Shown here: in pieces, positions 7,991 through 17,424 of the stretch
How the letters are laid out: each line of letters begins with the position of its first letter
Numbering within the stretch: the first letter of the stretch is position 1
Assembly: GCA_902617375.1 (NCBI GenBank)
Contig: CACMWI010000004.1
Span: 1 to 64,000 of the forward strand
Length of the DNA: 64,000 nucleotides
Reading direction: 5' to 3'
DNA from: an uncultured Alphaproteobacteria bacterium
Lineage (GTDB): Bacteria; Pseudomonadota; Alphaproteobacteria; Methylaequorales; Methylaequoraceae
Position numbers and translations under genes: made by a program
Notes under the pieces: generated by a model
What the model was told of the DNA's origin: nothing
Seen by the model: the letters and a program-made list of their open reading frames with translations, nothing else
Databases searched by the model: none

Positions 7991-9023
7991 TAAAACTCTT
8001 GGAATAATTGGAGGCGGTCAGCTTGGAATGTTCATTTGTATTGCAGCACAAAAAATTGGTCTTAAAACCTTAGTTTATTCTGAAGAGGAAGATTTTAGTG
8101 CAAGAAAATTTTGCGACAAACATATAATTGGAAATATAAAAAGTAAAGAAAAAATAGAAAAATTTATTCAAGATTCTGACTTTTGTACTGTTGAAACAGA
8201 AAATATTCATAAAGATTTTTTAAGGACAATAGAAAAAAGAAAGAATCTTTTTCCTTCAAGTAAAATAATTGAAATTTCACAAAATAGATTAATAGAAAAA
8301 AATTTCTTAAATTCATTGAAAAATATTGAGACTACAAGATTTTTTGAGGTTAATAATATTAAAGATTTAAAAGATTCTGCAAAAAATTTAAACTATAATT
8401 GTATTCTTAAAACACAAGAGTTGGGTTACGACGGTAAAGGACAATCCACGATAAAAAAAGAAAATCTATGTAAATTTGAAAATCAAATTTTACAGAATTG
8501 TATTATAGAAGAAAGAGTTAATTTTAAATTAGAGATTTCAGTTATAGTTGCAAGAAACTCGTCTAATACGATTGTTTATCCGCCAGTCAAAAATATTCAT
8601 AAAGAATCAATATTAAGAGAAACAATCTTTCCAGCAAAAATTGATAACCATTTGAAACAATCTGCGATAGAAAAAGCAATTTATATTTCTGAAAATCTAG
8701 ATCTAAATGGAATTTTAGCAGTCGAAATGTTTATAACTAACGACGATCAAATTTTAGTTAATGAACTCGCACCTAGACCTCACAATTCTGGTCATTGGAC
8801 CATGGATGCATGTAAATTTAGTCAATTTGACAATTTGGTTTCTATTATAAATTGCAATGAAGTTTATGAACCTGAGCCATATAGGAATTGTAAAATGATT
8901 AACATAATAGGTGAAGAGTATATGTCTTTAAAAAAAATAAAGAACAACTATAAGACTTATGATTACTTTAAAAAAAATATCAAATCAAATAGAAAGATGG
9001 GACATTATGTTTTATTTGAATAA
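7983..9023 (+). CDS. purK: 5-(carboxyamino)imidazole ribonucleotide synthase
   Basis: 346 residues, ATP-grasp superfamily. The N-terminus has [13 protein letters not shown], the central part [13 protein letters not shown], and the C-terminal part [18 protein letters not shown], which are standard PurK motifs. It carboxylates AIR with bicarbonate and ATP and hands the product to PurE. Its end overlaps the end of the convergent COQ9 gene by 19 bases. Confidence 0.95.
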   Translation: MSNKTLGIIGGGQLGMFICIAAQKIGLKTLVYSEEEDFSARKFCDKHIIGNIKSKEKIEKFIQDSDFCTVETENIHKDFLRTIEKRKNLFPSSKIIEISQNRLIEKNFLNSLKNIETTRFFEVNNIKDLKDSAKNLNYNCILKTQELGYDGKGQSTIKKENLCKFENQILQNCIIEERVNFKLEISVIVARNSSNTIVYPPVKNIHKESILRETIFPAKIDNHLKQSAIEKAIYISENLDLNGILAVEMFITNDDQILVNELAPRPHNSGHWTMDACKFSQFDNLVSIINCNEVYEPEPYRNCKMINIIGEEYMSLKKIKNNYKTYDYFKKNIKSNRKMGHYVLFE

Positions 9024-9613
9024 ATGAAATTAAATAAGTTTGATTTAAGTTTACCAAATTTCAACACATAGCTGATTTGTTTGTCAATAAAGTCTTTTGT
9101 TTTTGAATACTCCGTTGAGTTGTCCCTTAAAAAATAAAAAAATGACGCAGAATACACATTCATCAAAATTATCCTTTTAGTATAATAGTTGAAGTCAGTA
9201 GATGTATCACCTGATAAGTGCCAAATTTCATCACTAACATTAAAAAGCATAACACCTGCTTTACTTAAAGACTTTTGTTTAACAACTAATTTAAAAATTA
9301 ATTTTCTGTCGAAAAATTTATCAATAATTTTAAGTCTACTAAGTATTAAAAATCTAATTTTTTCATTTACTCTGAGTTTTTTAAAATCTTTAGATATGAA
9401 AGTTTTCATTTCTTGATTAATCAAGAGATTAATGCAAATAATTAAAGAATTTATTCCGTCATATAAAACATTTTTATTTACCTCTTCTATTTTTTTTTGG
9501 TTTAATTTTAACTCTTTTGCTGTCATCTCTAAACTTTTTTTGGAATCAAAGCCTTCATTTAAAAACTTTATAATTGAATTGATTATTTTAAGTGAGTTAG
9601 TTTTATTATTCAT
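9005..9613 (-). CDS. COQ9 family protein (ubiquinone biosynthesis)
   Basis: 202 residues with features of the COQ9/rpsU-divergently-transcribed family: an N-terminal TetR-like helical part and the C-terminal region GVMLFNVSDEIWHLSGDTSTDFNYYTKR, where the family shows W...GD.S.D.N.Y..R. COQ9 is a lipid-binding accessory factor for the COQ7 hydroxylase step in ubiquinone synthesis. The family was named for its position divergent from rpsU, and that arrangement is exact here, with about 70 bases between the two starts. Confidence 0.85.
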   Translation of the reverse strand: MNNKTNSLKIINSIIKFLNEGFDSKKSLEMTAKELKLNQKKIEEVNKNVLYDGINSLIICINLLINQEMKTFISKDFKKLRVNEKIRFLILSRLKIIDKFFDRKLIFKLVVKQKSLSKAGVMLFNVSDEIWHLSGDTSTDFNYYTKRIILMNVYSASFFYFLRDNSTEYSKTKDFIDKQISYVLKFGKLKSNLFNFIYSNKT

Positions 9614-9672
9614 TATTTTAAAAAGTTATTTACATTATCACATTATTTTATATAAAAGTAAGCACAATTAAA

Positions 9673-9686
9673 GGAGATATGTAATT
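9673..9686 (+). promoter_or_regulatory. rpsU ribosome binding site with start-stop ATG-TAA and ATT start
   Basis: AAGGAG at 9671-9676 is a strong Shine-Dalgarno sequence. It is followed by ATG at 9679-9681, but TAA follows directly (9682-9684), and the ATG is only two bases from AAGGAG and out of frame with rpsU. The first in-frame codon that fits the family N-terminus is ATT at 9684-9686, seven bases from AAGGAG, sharing its A with the TAA. An in-frame TAA at 9669-9671 excludes any start further upstream. Confidence 0.7.
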
Positions 9687-9890
9687 ATTAGAGTAAATGT
9701 AAGAGACAACAATCTTGAAAAAGCAATGAGAGCTATGAAGAAGAAACTCCAAAGAGAAGGCATTTTCAAAGAAATGAAGCAAAGAAGAGCTTATGAGAAG
9801 CCATCTGAAAAAAAAGCAAGACTGTTGAATGAATGTACCAGACGTTATAAGAAGATGCTTAGAAAAAAAATAGAAATACAAGGCTATTAA
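9684..9890 (+). CDS. rpsU: 30S ribosomal protein S21, apparent ATT start codon
   Basis: 68 residues reading MIRVNVRDNNLEKAMRAM, then KKLQREGIFKEMKQRRAYEKP and a basic tail, a full bS21. There is no ATG, GTG or TTG before residue 14. Upstream in-frame codons back to the stop at 9669 are AGG, AGA, TAT, GTA, ATT, ATT. Starting at the first ATT (9684) gives exactly the family spacing M-x-x-V-x-V-R-D-N-N and a seven-base distance to AAGGAG. ATT is a known rare start (infC of E. coli). A one-base deletion after the ATG at 9679 is the alternative. bS21 sits beside the anti-Shine-Dalgarno helix of 16S rRNA, so start-site autoregulation is conceivable. The gene is divergent from COQ9. Confidence 0.85.
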   Translation: MIRVNVRDNNLEKAMRAMKKKLQREGIFKEMKQRRAYEKPSEKKARLLNECTRRYKKMLRKKIEIQGY

Positions 9891-9901
9891 TCTTTTCGTC
9901 T

Positions 9902-11293
9902 CTAATCTAAGCTTTTAACAATATCTTCAACCATTTTTTTTGCATCTGAGAAAAGCATCATTGTGTTATCTCTAAAAAATAATTCATTGTCTACACCAGC
10001 ATATCCTGAAGCCATAGACCTTTTTACGAAAAGTACTGTTCCAGAGTTTTCAACGTCCAAAATAGGCATGCCGTAAATAGGACTTGACTTATCTGTTTTT
10101 GCCGCTGGATTTGTGATATCGTTTGCACCGATAACAAAAGCTGCATCTGTGTTAGAAAACTCGCTGTTGATTTCTTCCAACTCAAACACCTCATCATAAG
10201 GAACGTTGGCCTCTGCGAGTAAAACATTCATATGCCCAGGCATTCTTCCAGCAACGGGGTGAATTGCGTATTTAATAGTAACTCCATTTTTCTTAAGTAT
10301 GTCACACATCTCTCTTAAAGCGTGTTGTGCCTGAGCTACTGCCATACCATAACCAGGAACAATTATTACACTACTGGCGTTAGACATAATGAAGGCAGCA
10401 TCCTCTGGGCTCCCAGTTTTTACAGTTTTATTTTTATCTTTTTCAACTGAAGTACCCTCCTCGACTCCAAACCCACCTAATATGACACTTATAAAGGATC
10501 TATTCATTCCTTTGCACATTATATAACTTAAAATTGCTCCAGATGCTCCAACTAAGGAACCGACAATTATAAGAAGATGATTGGATAGTGTGAAACCTAT
10601 TCCAGCTGCTGCCCATCCAGAGTAAGAATTCAACATTGATACTACTACTGGCATGTCGGCGCCACCAATAGGAATAATCAAAAGTATGCCAAGTAAAAGA
10701 GATAAACTTACAATCAACCAAAAAATATCTTTTGAGGATTCTAGTGTAAACATTACTGTTAAAACAATTAGTGAAATAAACAAAATTAGATTCAAGAAAT
10801 GTTGTCCAAAAAAGGTTGTTGGTGCTCCACTAACTAAACCTTGTAACTTTAAAAATGCTATAATTGAACCGGTAAAGGTTATCGCTCCAATTGCCACACC
10901 AATTGACATTTCTACTAAACTAGACGGATAAATCATGCCGTTTTCATCAACAATTCCATAACTACCAGGTGTGTAAAAAGCGCTAGCCGCAACAAAAACA
11001 GCTGCCAAGCCGACTAATGAATGAAAGGCCGCAACTAACTGAGGTAAAGCTGTCATTTCAATCTTTAAAGCAATGAAAGTACCTATTGCGCCACCAATAA
11101 TAATCCCTAAAATTATTAGAGCTAATGAATCTACATTAGGGTTATTTAACGTAGTTATAATGGCAATTGTCATACCAATTATACCCATTATGTTTCCATT
11201 TCTTGCGGATTCTGGGTTGGATAAACCTTTTAGTGCTAATATGAAAAAAATTGCCGAAATAAGATAGCAAATTGCTGTTAAATTTTCTGTCAT
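9902..11293 (-). CDS. pntB: NAD(P) transhydrogenase subunit beta
   Basis: 463 residues. The N-terminal 260 residues are membrane helices (start MTENLTAICYLISAIFFILA). The C-terminal 180 residues form the NADP(H)-binding domain III with VIIVPGYGMAVAQAQH, HPVAGRMPGHMNVLLAEA, and FVIGANDITNPAA, followed by GMPILDVENS. The enzyme uses the proton gradient to make NADPH from NADH. The gene is last in pntAA-pntAB-pntB, overlapping pntAB by four bases. Confidence 0.95.
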   Translation of the reverse strand: MTENLTAICYLISAIFFILALKGLSNPESARNGNIMGIIGMTIAIITTLNNPNVDSLALIILGIIIGGAIGTFIALKIEMTALPQLVAAFHSLVGLAAVFVAASAFYTPGSYGIVDENGMIYPSSLVEMSIGVAIGAITFTGSIIAFLKLQGLVSGAPTTFFGQHFLNLILFISLIVLTVMFTLESSKDIFWLIVSLSLLLGILLIIPIGGADMPVVVSMLNSYSGWAAAGIGFTLSNHLLIIVGSLVGASGAILSYIMCKGMNRSFISVILGGFGVEEGTSVEKDKNKTVKTGSPEDAAFIMSNASSVIIVPGYGMAVAQAQHALREMCDILKKNGVTIKYAIHPVAGRMPGHMNVLLAEANVPYDEVFELEEINSEFSNTDAAFVIGANDITNPAAKTDKSSPIYGMPILDVENSGTVLFVKRSMASGYAGVDNELFFRDNTMMLFSDAKKMVEDIVKSLD

Positions 11294-11595
11294 TTATTTT
11301 TCTTCTTTTCTTTTTTTTTAAACATAGACAGCATTCTATGAGATACAACAAACCCCCCAAAAATATTGACTGAAGCAAGAATTATTGCCAAAAAACCCAT
11401 TATTGAGGAAAAATTTATTTCTTCTGGTCCCGCTGCTATTATTGCTCCCACAATAATAACACTCGATATTGCATTTGTGACAGCCATTAAGGGAGAATGT
11501 AATGCTGATGTAACTCCCCATATTACATAATAACCTATAATACATGCTAGTATGAAAATCATTATTAAATTAATGATTGGATCAATATTTTCCAT
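11290..11595 (-). CDS. pntAB: NAD(P) transhydrogenase subunit alpha part 2
   Basis: 101 residues with three to four membrane helices, including GYYVIWGVTSALHSPLMAVT and AISSVIIVGAIIAAG, diagnostic for the membrane part of the alpha subunit. In alphaproteobacteria the alpha subunit is split into a soluble part (PntAA) and this membrane part. It overlaps both neighbours by a few bases, so all three are coupled. Confidence 0.95.
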   Translation of the reverse strand: MENIDPIINLIMIFILACIIGYYVIWGVTSALHSPLMAVTNAISSVIIVGAIIAAGPEEINFSSIMGFLAIILASVNIFGGFVVSHRMLSMFKKKEKKKNK

Positions 11596-12722
11596 TATTT
11601 ACTTTCCTTTTTAGGGTTTATTAGATTTTTAACAACACAAGTTTCTTTTACTACTTCATCTTCCCAATTAAAGCTTTTGAATTTTCCCGAATCGCAAGAG
11701 TTCATTAAGAAGTTAACAACATTCTTTGAGTACAATCTTGATGAATCTTGTGCTACCGAAGATGCAAGATTCTTAGGGCCAATGATCTTTTTTGATTTGA
11801 AAATGACTTTTTCACCATGTTTAGTCAATTCACAATTACCTCCAAATTCCGATGCAAGATCAATTATGATGCTCCCTACCTTCATTGATTCAACCATTTT
11901 CTTACTTAGAAGCACTGGAGCTTTTTTACCTGGAATAAGAGCAGTGGTAATAACAATATCCATTTTTTTCAATGTATCGGCTAAAATAGCATTTTGTTTC
12001 TTTTTGTAAGAGGCTGTCATTTCCTTAGCATATCCAGCAGCTGTTTCTCCAGAATCATTAGTTGCTACATCAACAAATTTGGCTCCAAGACTTTCGACCT
12101 GCTCTTTTGTTGAAGATCTAACATCAAAGGCAAATACGACAGACCCGAGTCTTTTAGCAGTTGCAATAGCCTGTAATCCAGCAACTCCCGCTCCTATTAC
12201 TAGAACCTTAGCAGGAGCAACAGTACCCGCAGATGTCATCATTAATGGAAAAGCTTTATTGAACTCACTTGCTGCATCAATTACAGCTTTGTAACCGGAT
12301 AGATTACTTTGTGAGGATAAAACATCCATGCTTTGAGCTCTTGAAATTCTGGGCATTTTTTCAAGTGCAAAAACATTAATTTTTAACTTTTTAAGCATGT
12401 TGAATTCGTTTTTAAATTTTTGTTCGTAGAGAAGTGTAAGTAACTCACAATTTTTGAGTAAATTATACTCATTTATCTTTTTTAACTTTATTGGTCTTTG
12501 TATTTTAACAACTAAATTTGCTTTGCCATACAGTTCACTGAGTTTGGAGCATATCTTTGCACCACTTTTCTTATAATCATCGTCAGTGTAAGATGATCCA
12601 ATTCCAGCATCTTTTTGAACATAAACTTTGAATCCCATTTTGATTAAAGCTGGGATACAGTCTGGTGTTATACTTACTCTGGATTCACCTTCGGTAATTT
12701 CCATTGGAACAACTAATTTCAT
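11595..12722 (-). CDS. pntAA: NAD(P) transhydrogenase subunit alpha part 1
   Basis: 375 residues, the soluble NAD(H)-binding domain I. Start MKLVVPMEITEGESRVSITP is typical, followed by the Rossmann motif VLVIGAGVAGLQAIATAKRLG and the mobile-loop region KKMDIVITTALIPGKKAPVLL. It binds NADH and passes hydride to domain III of PntB. It is the first gene of the operon and lies 13 bases downstream of the M3 peptidase gene on the same strand. Confidence 0.95.
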   Translation of the reverse strand: MKLVVPMEITEGESRVSITPDCIPALIKMGFKVYVQKDAGIGSSYTDDDYKKSGAKICSKLSELYGKANLVVKIQRPIKLKKINEYNLLKNCELLTLLYEQKFKNEFNMLKKLKINVFALEKMPRISRAQSMDVLSSQSNLSGYKAVIDAASEFNKAFPLMMTSAGTVAPAKVLVIGAGVAGLQAIATAKRLGSVVFAFDVRSSTKEQVESLGAKFVDVATNDSGETAAGYAKEMTASYKKKQNAILADTLKKMDIVITTALIPGKKAPVLLSKKMVESMKVGSIIIDLASEFGGNCELTKHGEKVIFKSKKIIGPKNLASSVAQDSSRLYSKNVVNFLMNSCDSGKFKSFNWEDEVVKETCVVKNLINPKKESK

Positions 12723-12735
12723 AATTTTATACGAC

Positions 12736-14484
12736 CTAACTTATTTTTTCTAAATCATCTATTAAACTTTTAATCAAATTCATACCCATTTGCCAGAAAT
12801 TTTTATTTTTTGGGTTCAGATCAAAACCTTTCAAAAGAGTTTGATAATTTTGAGATCCACCAGATTTCAATAGGTTTAGATATTTGTCATTGAAACCTTT
12901 CTGCGAAGATTCATATTTGGAGTATAGTGAATTAACTAGACAGTCCCCAAATGCGTATGCATAAACATAAAAAGGTGAGTGAATAAAGTGGGGGATGTAA
13001 GCCCAAAAATAACTGTAGTCTTTTGAAAGGATTATACTGTCTCCCAAACTTTCTTTTTGACTATTCATCCACAATTCTGATATGTCCTCATCAGATAACT
13101 CTCCCTTTGCTCTCATATCATGAAGTTTACGCTCAAATAAAAAAAATGAAACTTGTCTAAATACAGTGTTTAACATGTCTTCAATTTTTGATCTCAAGAG
13201 ATAAATCTTTTCGCTCTTACTCTTAGAATTTTTTAAGAGTGATTTAAAAGTTAACATTTCGCCAAAAACACTTGCTGTCTCAGCTAATGTTAAAGGTGTG
13301 TCAGCTAAAAACAAACCTCTCTTATTTGATAGGTATTGGTGTACACCATGGCCAAGTTCGTGTGCTAAAGTCATTACATCTCTAATTTTTCCTTGAAAAT
13401 TTAATAATATGTATGGGTGACAAGACGGAACAGTGGGATGAGAGAATGCTCCTGAAGTTTTGCCTTCTTGTAGTTTCGCGTGTATCCACGATTTTTCAAA
13501 GAATAAACTAGCAATATCACCGACTCTTTGATCGAATTCATAGTAAGAGCTTAAAACAATATCTTTTGCTTGCTTCCATGATACTAAATAGTTCTTTGAT
13601 CTGGGATATGGTGCATTTCTGTCCCAGTAATTCAACTTCTTTTTCCCAAAGTTCTTAGCTTTGTATCTATAATATCTATGTGATATCGATTTATAGTTTG
13701 CTTGTACAGTTTTTACTAAAGAATCGACATCTTCTTTATCAATCTGATTCGACAAATGCCTTGATGATTCAGCATATTTGAAACCTCTTAATTTTTTATC
13801 AATATCGAGATCTTTGGAGATATTATTCATTACAAATGTGAAATAGAAAATATTTTGTCTTAACGTATTTCCGAAAGATTGGGCTGCTTTTTTTCTCACT
13901 GATTCTTTTGGAGATGAAAGTAGATTTAGAATTTCGGTTTCATTTAGGGTTTTATTTTTATAAGGAAATTTTAAACGCGTCATGTTTTGGTCAAAAAACT
14001 TTATCCATGCAGATGAACTTGTAAGTGATTTTTCCATTAAAAGCTTCTCGATTAATTCAGGTTGTTGATATTTTTTAAACTTATTAAGATTCTCAATCCA
14101 GCTTTTATATTTGCTGGATTTAATAGAATTAATTTTTTTTTTATCGAGGTTATTGATTTCTATACTGAAGAAAATTAAATTTTTCTCAACCTCTGATAAT
14201 ATTTCTTGAGTACTTTGGTAAAACTTGCTTTTGCTTTTGTTTAATTGATCTGTACAATAGGTTAGGAATGAAAAACTTTTTATAAAATAAATTTTTTCTT
14301 CTATTTTTTCATATCGTTTAATTGACTCAATCAATTTTTGAGAACTAAGATTTTTCAGTTTAGATTTGTACTTATTTGAAAATGAAATTGATTGCTTGTT
14401 AATTTTATCTAAATCGTCCTTTATAAGTTTAGAGTTAAAGTTTGGATAAAAGTCGGCAAGATTCCAGATTGGTAAGTTTGACAT
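12736..14484 (-). CDS. M3 family oligoendopeptidase
   Basis: 582 residues from the ATG at 14484 (MSNLPIWNLADFYPN). A TTG four codons upstream is possible but less likely. The zinc motif HELGH is at 375-379, inside VMTLAHELGHGVHQYLS, and FSHPTVPSCHPYILLNF precedes it, as in PepF/M3B peptidases. A distal active-site helix has LWMNSQKESLGD and IPHFIHSPFYVYAYAFG. The family degrades short peptides in the cytoplasm; length is normal (about 600). The gene is divergent from the acyl-CoA synthetase with only about 30 bases between starts, and is followed by pntAA. Confidence 0.9.
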   Translation of the reverse strand: MSNLPIWNLADFYPNFNSKLIKDDLDKINKQSISFSNKYKSKLKNLSSQKLIESIKRYEKIEEKIYFIKSFSFLTYCTDQLNKSKSKFYQSTQEILSEVEKNLIFFSIEINNLDKKKINSIKSSKYKSWIENLNKFKKYQQPELIEKLLMEKSLTSSSAWIKFFDQNMTRLKFPYKNKTLNETEILNLLSSPKESVRKKAAQSFGNTLRQNIFYFTFVMNNISKDLDIDKKLRGFKYAESSRHLSNQIDKEDVDSLVKTVQANYKSISHRYYRYKAKNFGKKKLNYWDRNAPYPRSKNYLVSWKQAKDIVLSSYYEFDQRVGDIASLFFEKSWIHAKLQEGKTSGAFSHPTVPSCHPYILLNFQGKIRDVMTLAHELGHGVHQYLSNKRGLFLADTPLTLAETASVFGEMLTFKSLLKNSKSKSEKIYLLRSKIEDMLNTVFRQVSFFLFERKLHDMRAKGELSDEDISELWMNSQKESLGDSIILSKDYSYFWAYIPHFIHSPFYVYAYAFGDCLVNSLYSKYESSQKGFNDKYLNLLKSGGSQNYQTLLKGFDLNPKNKNFWQMGMNLIKSLIDDLEKIS

Positions 14485-14513
14485 AGAAAAAAACAAGTAT
14501 TTAATACTATAAA

Positions 14514-16208
14514 ATGAATAAAAAAATTAAATTTTCAAGTCTTTTAAAAAATGCTTCGAATTTAACAGATATTTTTGATTTTTATAAAAAAAATTTTCCT
14601 GAAAAAAAATTTTTATTTTCTAAGGTCAAAGACACATGGAGTGGCAAAACTTTTCAAGAAATCGGAATAAATATTGATAAAATTATAAATTCTCTCACCA
14701 AATTAGGTTTAAAAAAAGGGGATAGAGTTTTTCTCTTATCGTCTAACAGAATTGAATGGGTTGAATTTGACATTGCAATAATGAGTGTTGGTGGAATTAC
14801 CGTACCGGCATTTGTTACTAATAATTTAGACGATAATGCGTTCATCATTAAAAATTCATCTCCTAAAATAATCATTTTTGAAAATGATAATATTCTAAAA
14901 AAAAATCAGGCTATTTTGGGAAATTTTGATCTCAGTAAAATTATAACTATTGAAAAACATGATAGTCATATAAATTATCTTTCAATTTCATCAGAAGAAA
15001 AAAAAAGAGTCAAAAGGCAAAATGTTTCTTTAAATGATATTTCAACTATTATCTATACATCAGGAACTAGTGGAAAACCAAAAGGGGTGACTCTAAGTCA
15101 TAAAGCTTTAATACATAATCTTTTTGCATCATTGAATATAATTAATGATTTTGGAATTGATGATGAAAGGTTTATTTCTTTTTTACCATTATCTCATTCA
15201 TATGAGAGAATGGCAGGACTTTATTTTCCTTTATTAATAGGTGGTGAAATTTATTTTTGCTCTTCTTTAGATAAGTTGATGAATGAAGTAAAAGAAATTA
15301 AACCTACAATATTTTCAGGCGTTCCAAGACTATTTGAGAACATATTTAAAAAAATCAAAAGTCAGATAAATAAAGTAGGTTTTTTTAAACGTATAATTTT
15401 AAATATTTGCTTCAATGGTCTTGAGGATAACCAACAAAATAAGTTGAGAAAATATTTAAGCCAAATATTTATTTTTCTATTTTTAAGAACCACAGTTAGA
15501 AAAATTTTTGGAGGAAAGGTCAAAGCACTTATATCTGGAGGTGCAGCATTAAGCCCACAGATTGGTTTATTTTTTAATAAAATTGGTTTAACATTATTAC
15601 AAGGTTATGGACAAACAGAGGCCGCACCTCTGATAAGTTGTAATACAAAAAAATTCAACAATCCAAATACAGTTGGTTTTCCAGTTAAAAACGTAGAAAT
15701 AAAAATTGCAGTTGATGGAGAAATTCTTGTTAAGGGTTCCAATGTAATGAATGGTTATTGGGGAAGTAAAAAACTAACCTCGCAAACTATAAAAAAAAAA
15801 TGGCTTTACACAGGTGATTTAGGATTTTTAGACAAAATTGGAAGGTTGGTAATAAATGGAAGAAAAAAAGATCTGATTGTTACATCTGGTGGAGACAATA
15901 TATCTGTACAAAAAATTGAAACCAAATTGTCAGAACAATTGGAAATTGAACAAGCTATTGTTTTTGGAGATAACAAACCTTTTTTAATAGCTTTGCTCGT
16001 AGTTCAAGACTCAAGCAATAAAAGTAAATATACAGAACTTATAAAAAAAATTAATACTTCATTAAATTCTTTAGAGAGAATTAGGAAGTTTTTACTGCTA
16101 AAAGAAAAATTTACATATGAAAATGGATTTCTTACCCAAACTCATAAAATAAAAAGGGAAAGAGTTTATTTAAGTCATAAAGACGAAATAGAAAAACTTT
16201 ACAAATAA
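14514..16208 (+). CDS. AMP-forming long-chain acyl-CoA synthetase
   Basis: 564 residues, ANL superfamily. The ATP loop is at 181-192 (YTSGTSGKPKGV); FLPLSHSYERMAG follows at about 224, then LISGGAALSPQIGLF and LQGYGQTEAAPLIS, and the hinge YTGDLGFLDKIGRLVINGRKKD. The C-terminal catalytic Lys region reads LTQTHKIKRERV. The LPLSHSYER and GGAAL patterns are those of FAA1/FadD15-type long-chain fatty acid-CoA ligases. It activates fatty acids for lipid synthesis or oxidation; chain length cannot be judged. The gene ends one base before the convergent epimerase. Confidence 0.85.
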   Translation: MNKKIKFSSLLKNASNLTDIFDFYKKNFPEKKFLFSKVKDTWSGKTFQEIGINIDKIINSLTKLGLKKGDRVFLLSSNRIEWVEFDIAIMSVGGITVPAFVTNNLDDNAFIIKNSSPKIIIFENDNILKKNQAILGNFDLSKIITIEKHDSHINYLSISSEEKKRVKRQNVSLNDISTIIYTSGTSGKPKGVTLSHKALIHNLFASLNIINDFGIDDERFISFLPLSHSYERMAGLYFPLLIGGEIYFCSSLDKLMNEVKEIKPTIFSGVPRLFENIFKKIKSQINKVGFFKRIILNICFNGLEDNQQNKLRKYLSQIFIFLFLRTTVRKIFGGKVKALISGGAALSPQIGLFFNKIGLTLLQGYGQTEAAPLISCNTKKFNNPNTVGFPVKNVEIKIAVDGEILVKGSNVMNGYWGSKKLTSQTIKKKWLYTGDLGFLDKIGRLVINGRKKDLIVTSGGDNISVQKIETKLSEQLEIEQAIVFGDNKPFLIALLVVQDSSNKSKYTELIKKINTSLNSLERIRKFLLLKEKFTYENGFLTQTHKIKRERVYLSHKDEIEKLYK

Positions 16209-16209
16209 A

Positions 16210-17166
16210 TTATTTAATTTTGTAGTATTGCTTGTACCATTCAATAAACTTTGGTATTCCCTCGTCTATAGATGTTTTTGGATTAAAATTTAATTCTCTC
16301 TTACTCTCATCTATATTCGCTGAAGTTTTAGCTACATCACCTGGTTGAATTGGTAAAAGATTTCTTTTTGCTTTAACTTTTAAGTTTTTTTCTATTATTG
16401 ATATAAACCTTTTTAAATCTTCTGGTTTATTGTTACCTAAATTATAAATTTTATGTTTATAATCACCTTTTAGATTAACTGCACCTTTTATACCTTTGAC
16501 AATATCATCAATATAAGTAAAGTCTCTTTTCATATTACCGTAGTTAAATATATTAATTTTCTTATTTTCTAAAATTTTTTTTGTGAAAATAAAAGTAGCC
16601 ATATCTGGTCTACCCCAAGGACCGTAAACAGTAAAAAATCTTAACCCAATACATTTAATTTTAAATAAATGAGAATAACATTCAGCTAGCAGTTCTGTTG
16701 ATTTTTTTGAAGCAGCGTATAGCGAGATAGGTTTATCAACTCTATGCTTTACTGAGAATGGCATCTTCTCATTTCCCCCATATACAGACGAAGAACTTGC
16801 ATAAATAAATTTTTTAACATTTAGTTTTTTTGCAAACTCAAGTAAATTTATTTGTCCTAATACATTTGAATTAATGTATGAAAATGGATCTTTGAGTGAG
16901 TGTCTAACGCCTGCTTGAGCGGCAAGATTAATAATAACATCTAATTTAATTCTTTTGAATTTATTATGTAAATTTTTATTCTGAATATCTGCCTTTAAAA
17001 ATTTAAAATTCTTATACTTTTTAAGTAGCTTTAATCTGCTTTTCTTAAGGTTAATGTCATAATAATCGTTTAAATTATCGAGACCGTATATCATATGTTT
17101 TGCTTTTAAGGCAAGACATGTGTGAAAACCAATAAAACCCGCAGCTCCAGTAACTAAAATATTCAT
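16210..17166 (-). CDS. NAD-dependent nucleotide-sugar epimerase (UDP-glucuronate 4-epimerase type)
   Basis: 318 residues, extended SDR family. NAD motif GAAGFIG at 7-13, catalytic region SSSSVYG at 124-130, and YAASK with Tyr150 and Lys154. LNDYYDINLKKSRL near residue 32 and FFTVYGPWGRPDMA are characteristic of the UDP-glucuronate 4-epimerases (CapI/LspL). The product would be a precursor for surface polysaccharide or LPS. No other sugar genes are adjacent, so the substrate is assigned by motif only. The stop is at 16210, one base from the convergent gene. Confidence 0.82.
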   Translation of the reverse strand: MNILVTGAAGFIGFHTCLALKAKHMIYGLDNLNDYYDINLKKSRLKLLKKYKNFKFLKADIQNKNLHNKFKRIKLDVIINLAAQAGVRHSLKDPFSYINSNVLGQINLLEFAKKLNVKKFIYASSSSVYGGNEKMPFSVKHRVDKPISLYAASKKSTELLAECYSHLFKIKCIGLRFFTVYGPWGRPDMATFIFTKKILENKKINIFNYGNMKRDFTYIDDIVKGIKGAVNLKGDYKHKIYNLGNNKPEDLKRFISIIEKNLKVKAKRNLLPIQPGDVAKTSANIDESKRELNFNPKTSIDEGIPKFIEWYKQYYKIK

Positions 17167-17424
17167 TTATTCAATCGGAGTTTGAAATTTTTTTTTCCAC
17201 TCATTGTAATCCATTCCATACACCTCAGAACGAACATTCTCATAATCAAGACTTATATTCATCTTTTTTGCCTCTTCTACCATCCATTTAGAAAGACAAT
17301 TTCTACAAAAGCCCGCTAAGTTCATTAAATCGATATTTTGTACTTGATTGTTTTTTTGAAGATGGGAAATTAGCCTTCTAAATGCAGCAGCTTCAATACT
17401 TTCCTTTTTGTGATTTTTATTCAT
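17167..17424 (-). CDS. DUF1244 family protein
   Basis: 85 residues with the pattern AAAFRRLISHLQ, DLMNLAGFCRNCLSKW and VYGMDYNEWKKKFQ, which defines the DUF1244 family of alphaproteobacteria and some other proteobacteria. The conserved FCRNCL (CxxC) suggests a metal or redox site. The function is not known to me. It is in an operon-like run with the N-formylglutamate amidohydrolase-like gene upstream (8-base overlap) and the epimerase downstream (adjacent). Confidence 0.8.
   Translation of the reverse strand: MNKNHKKESIEAAAFRRLISHLQKNNQVQNIDLMNLAGFCRNCLSKWMVEEAKKMNISLDYENVRSEVYGMDYNEWKKKFQTPIE

Noticed and set aside
9679-9684. ATG at 9679 as start of rpsU
   Set aside because: It is followed directly by TAA, is out of frame with S21 and lies only two bases from the Shine-Dalgarno sequence.
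10653-10931. Plus-strand frame opposite pntB
   Set aside because: Shadow of the transhydrogenase coding sequence, with no recognisable domain.
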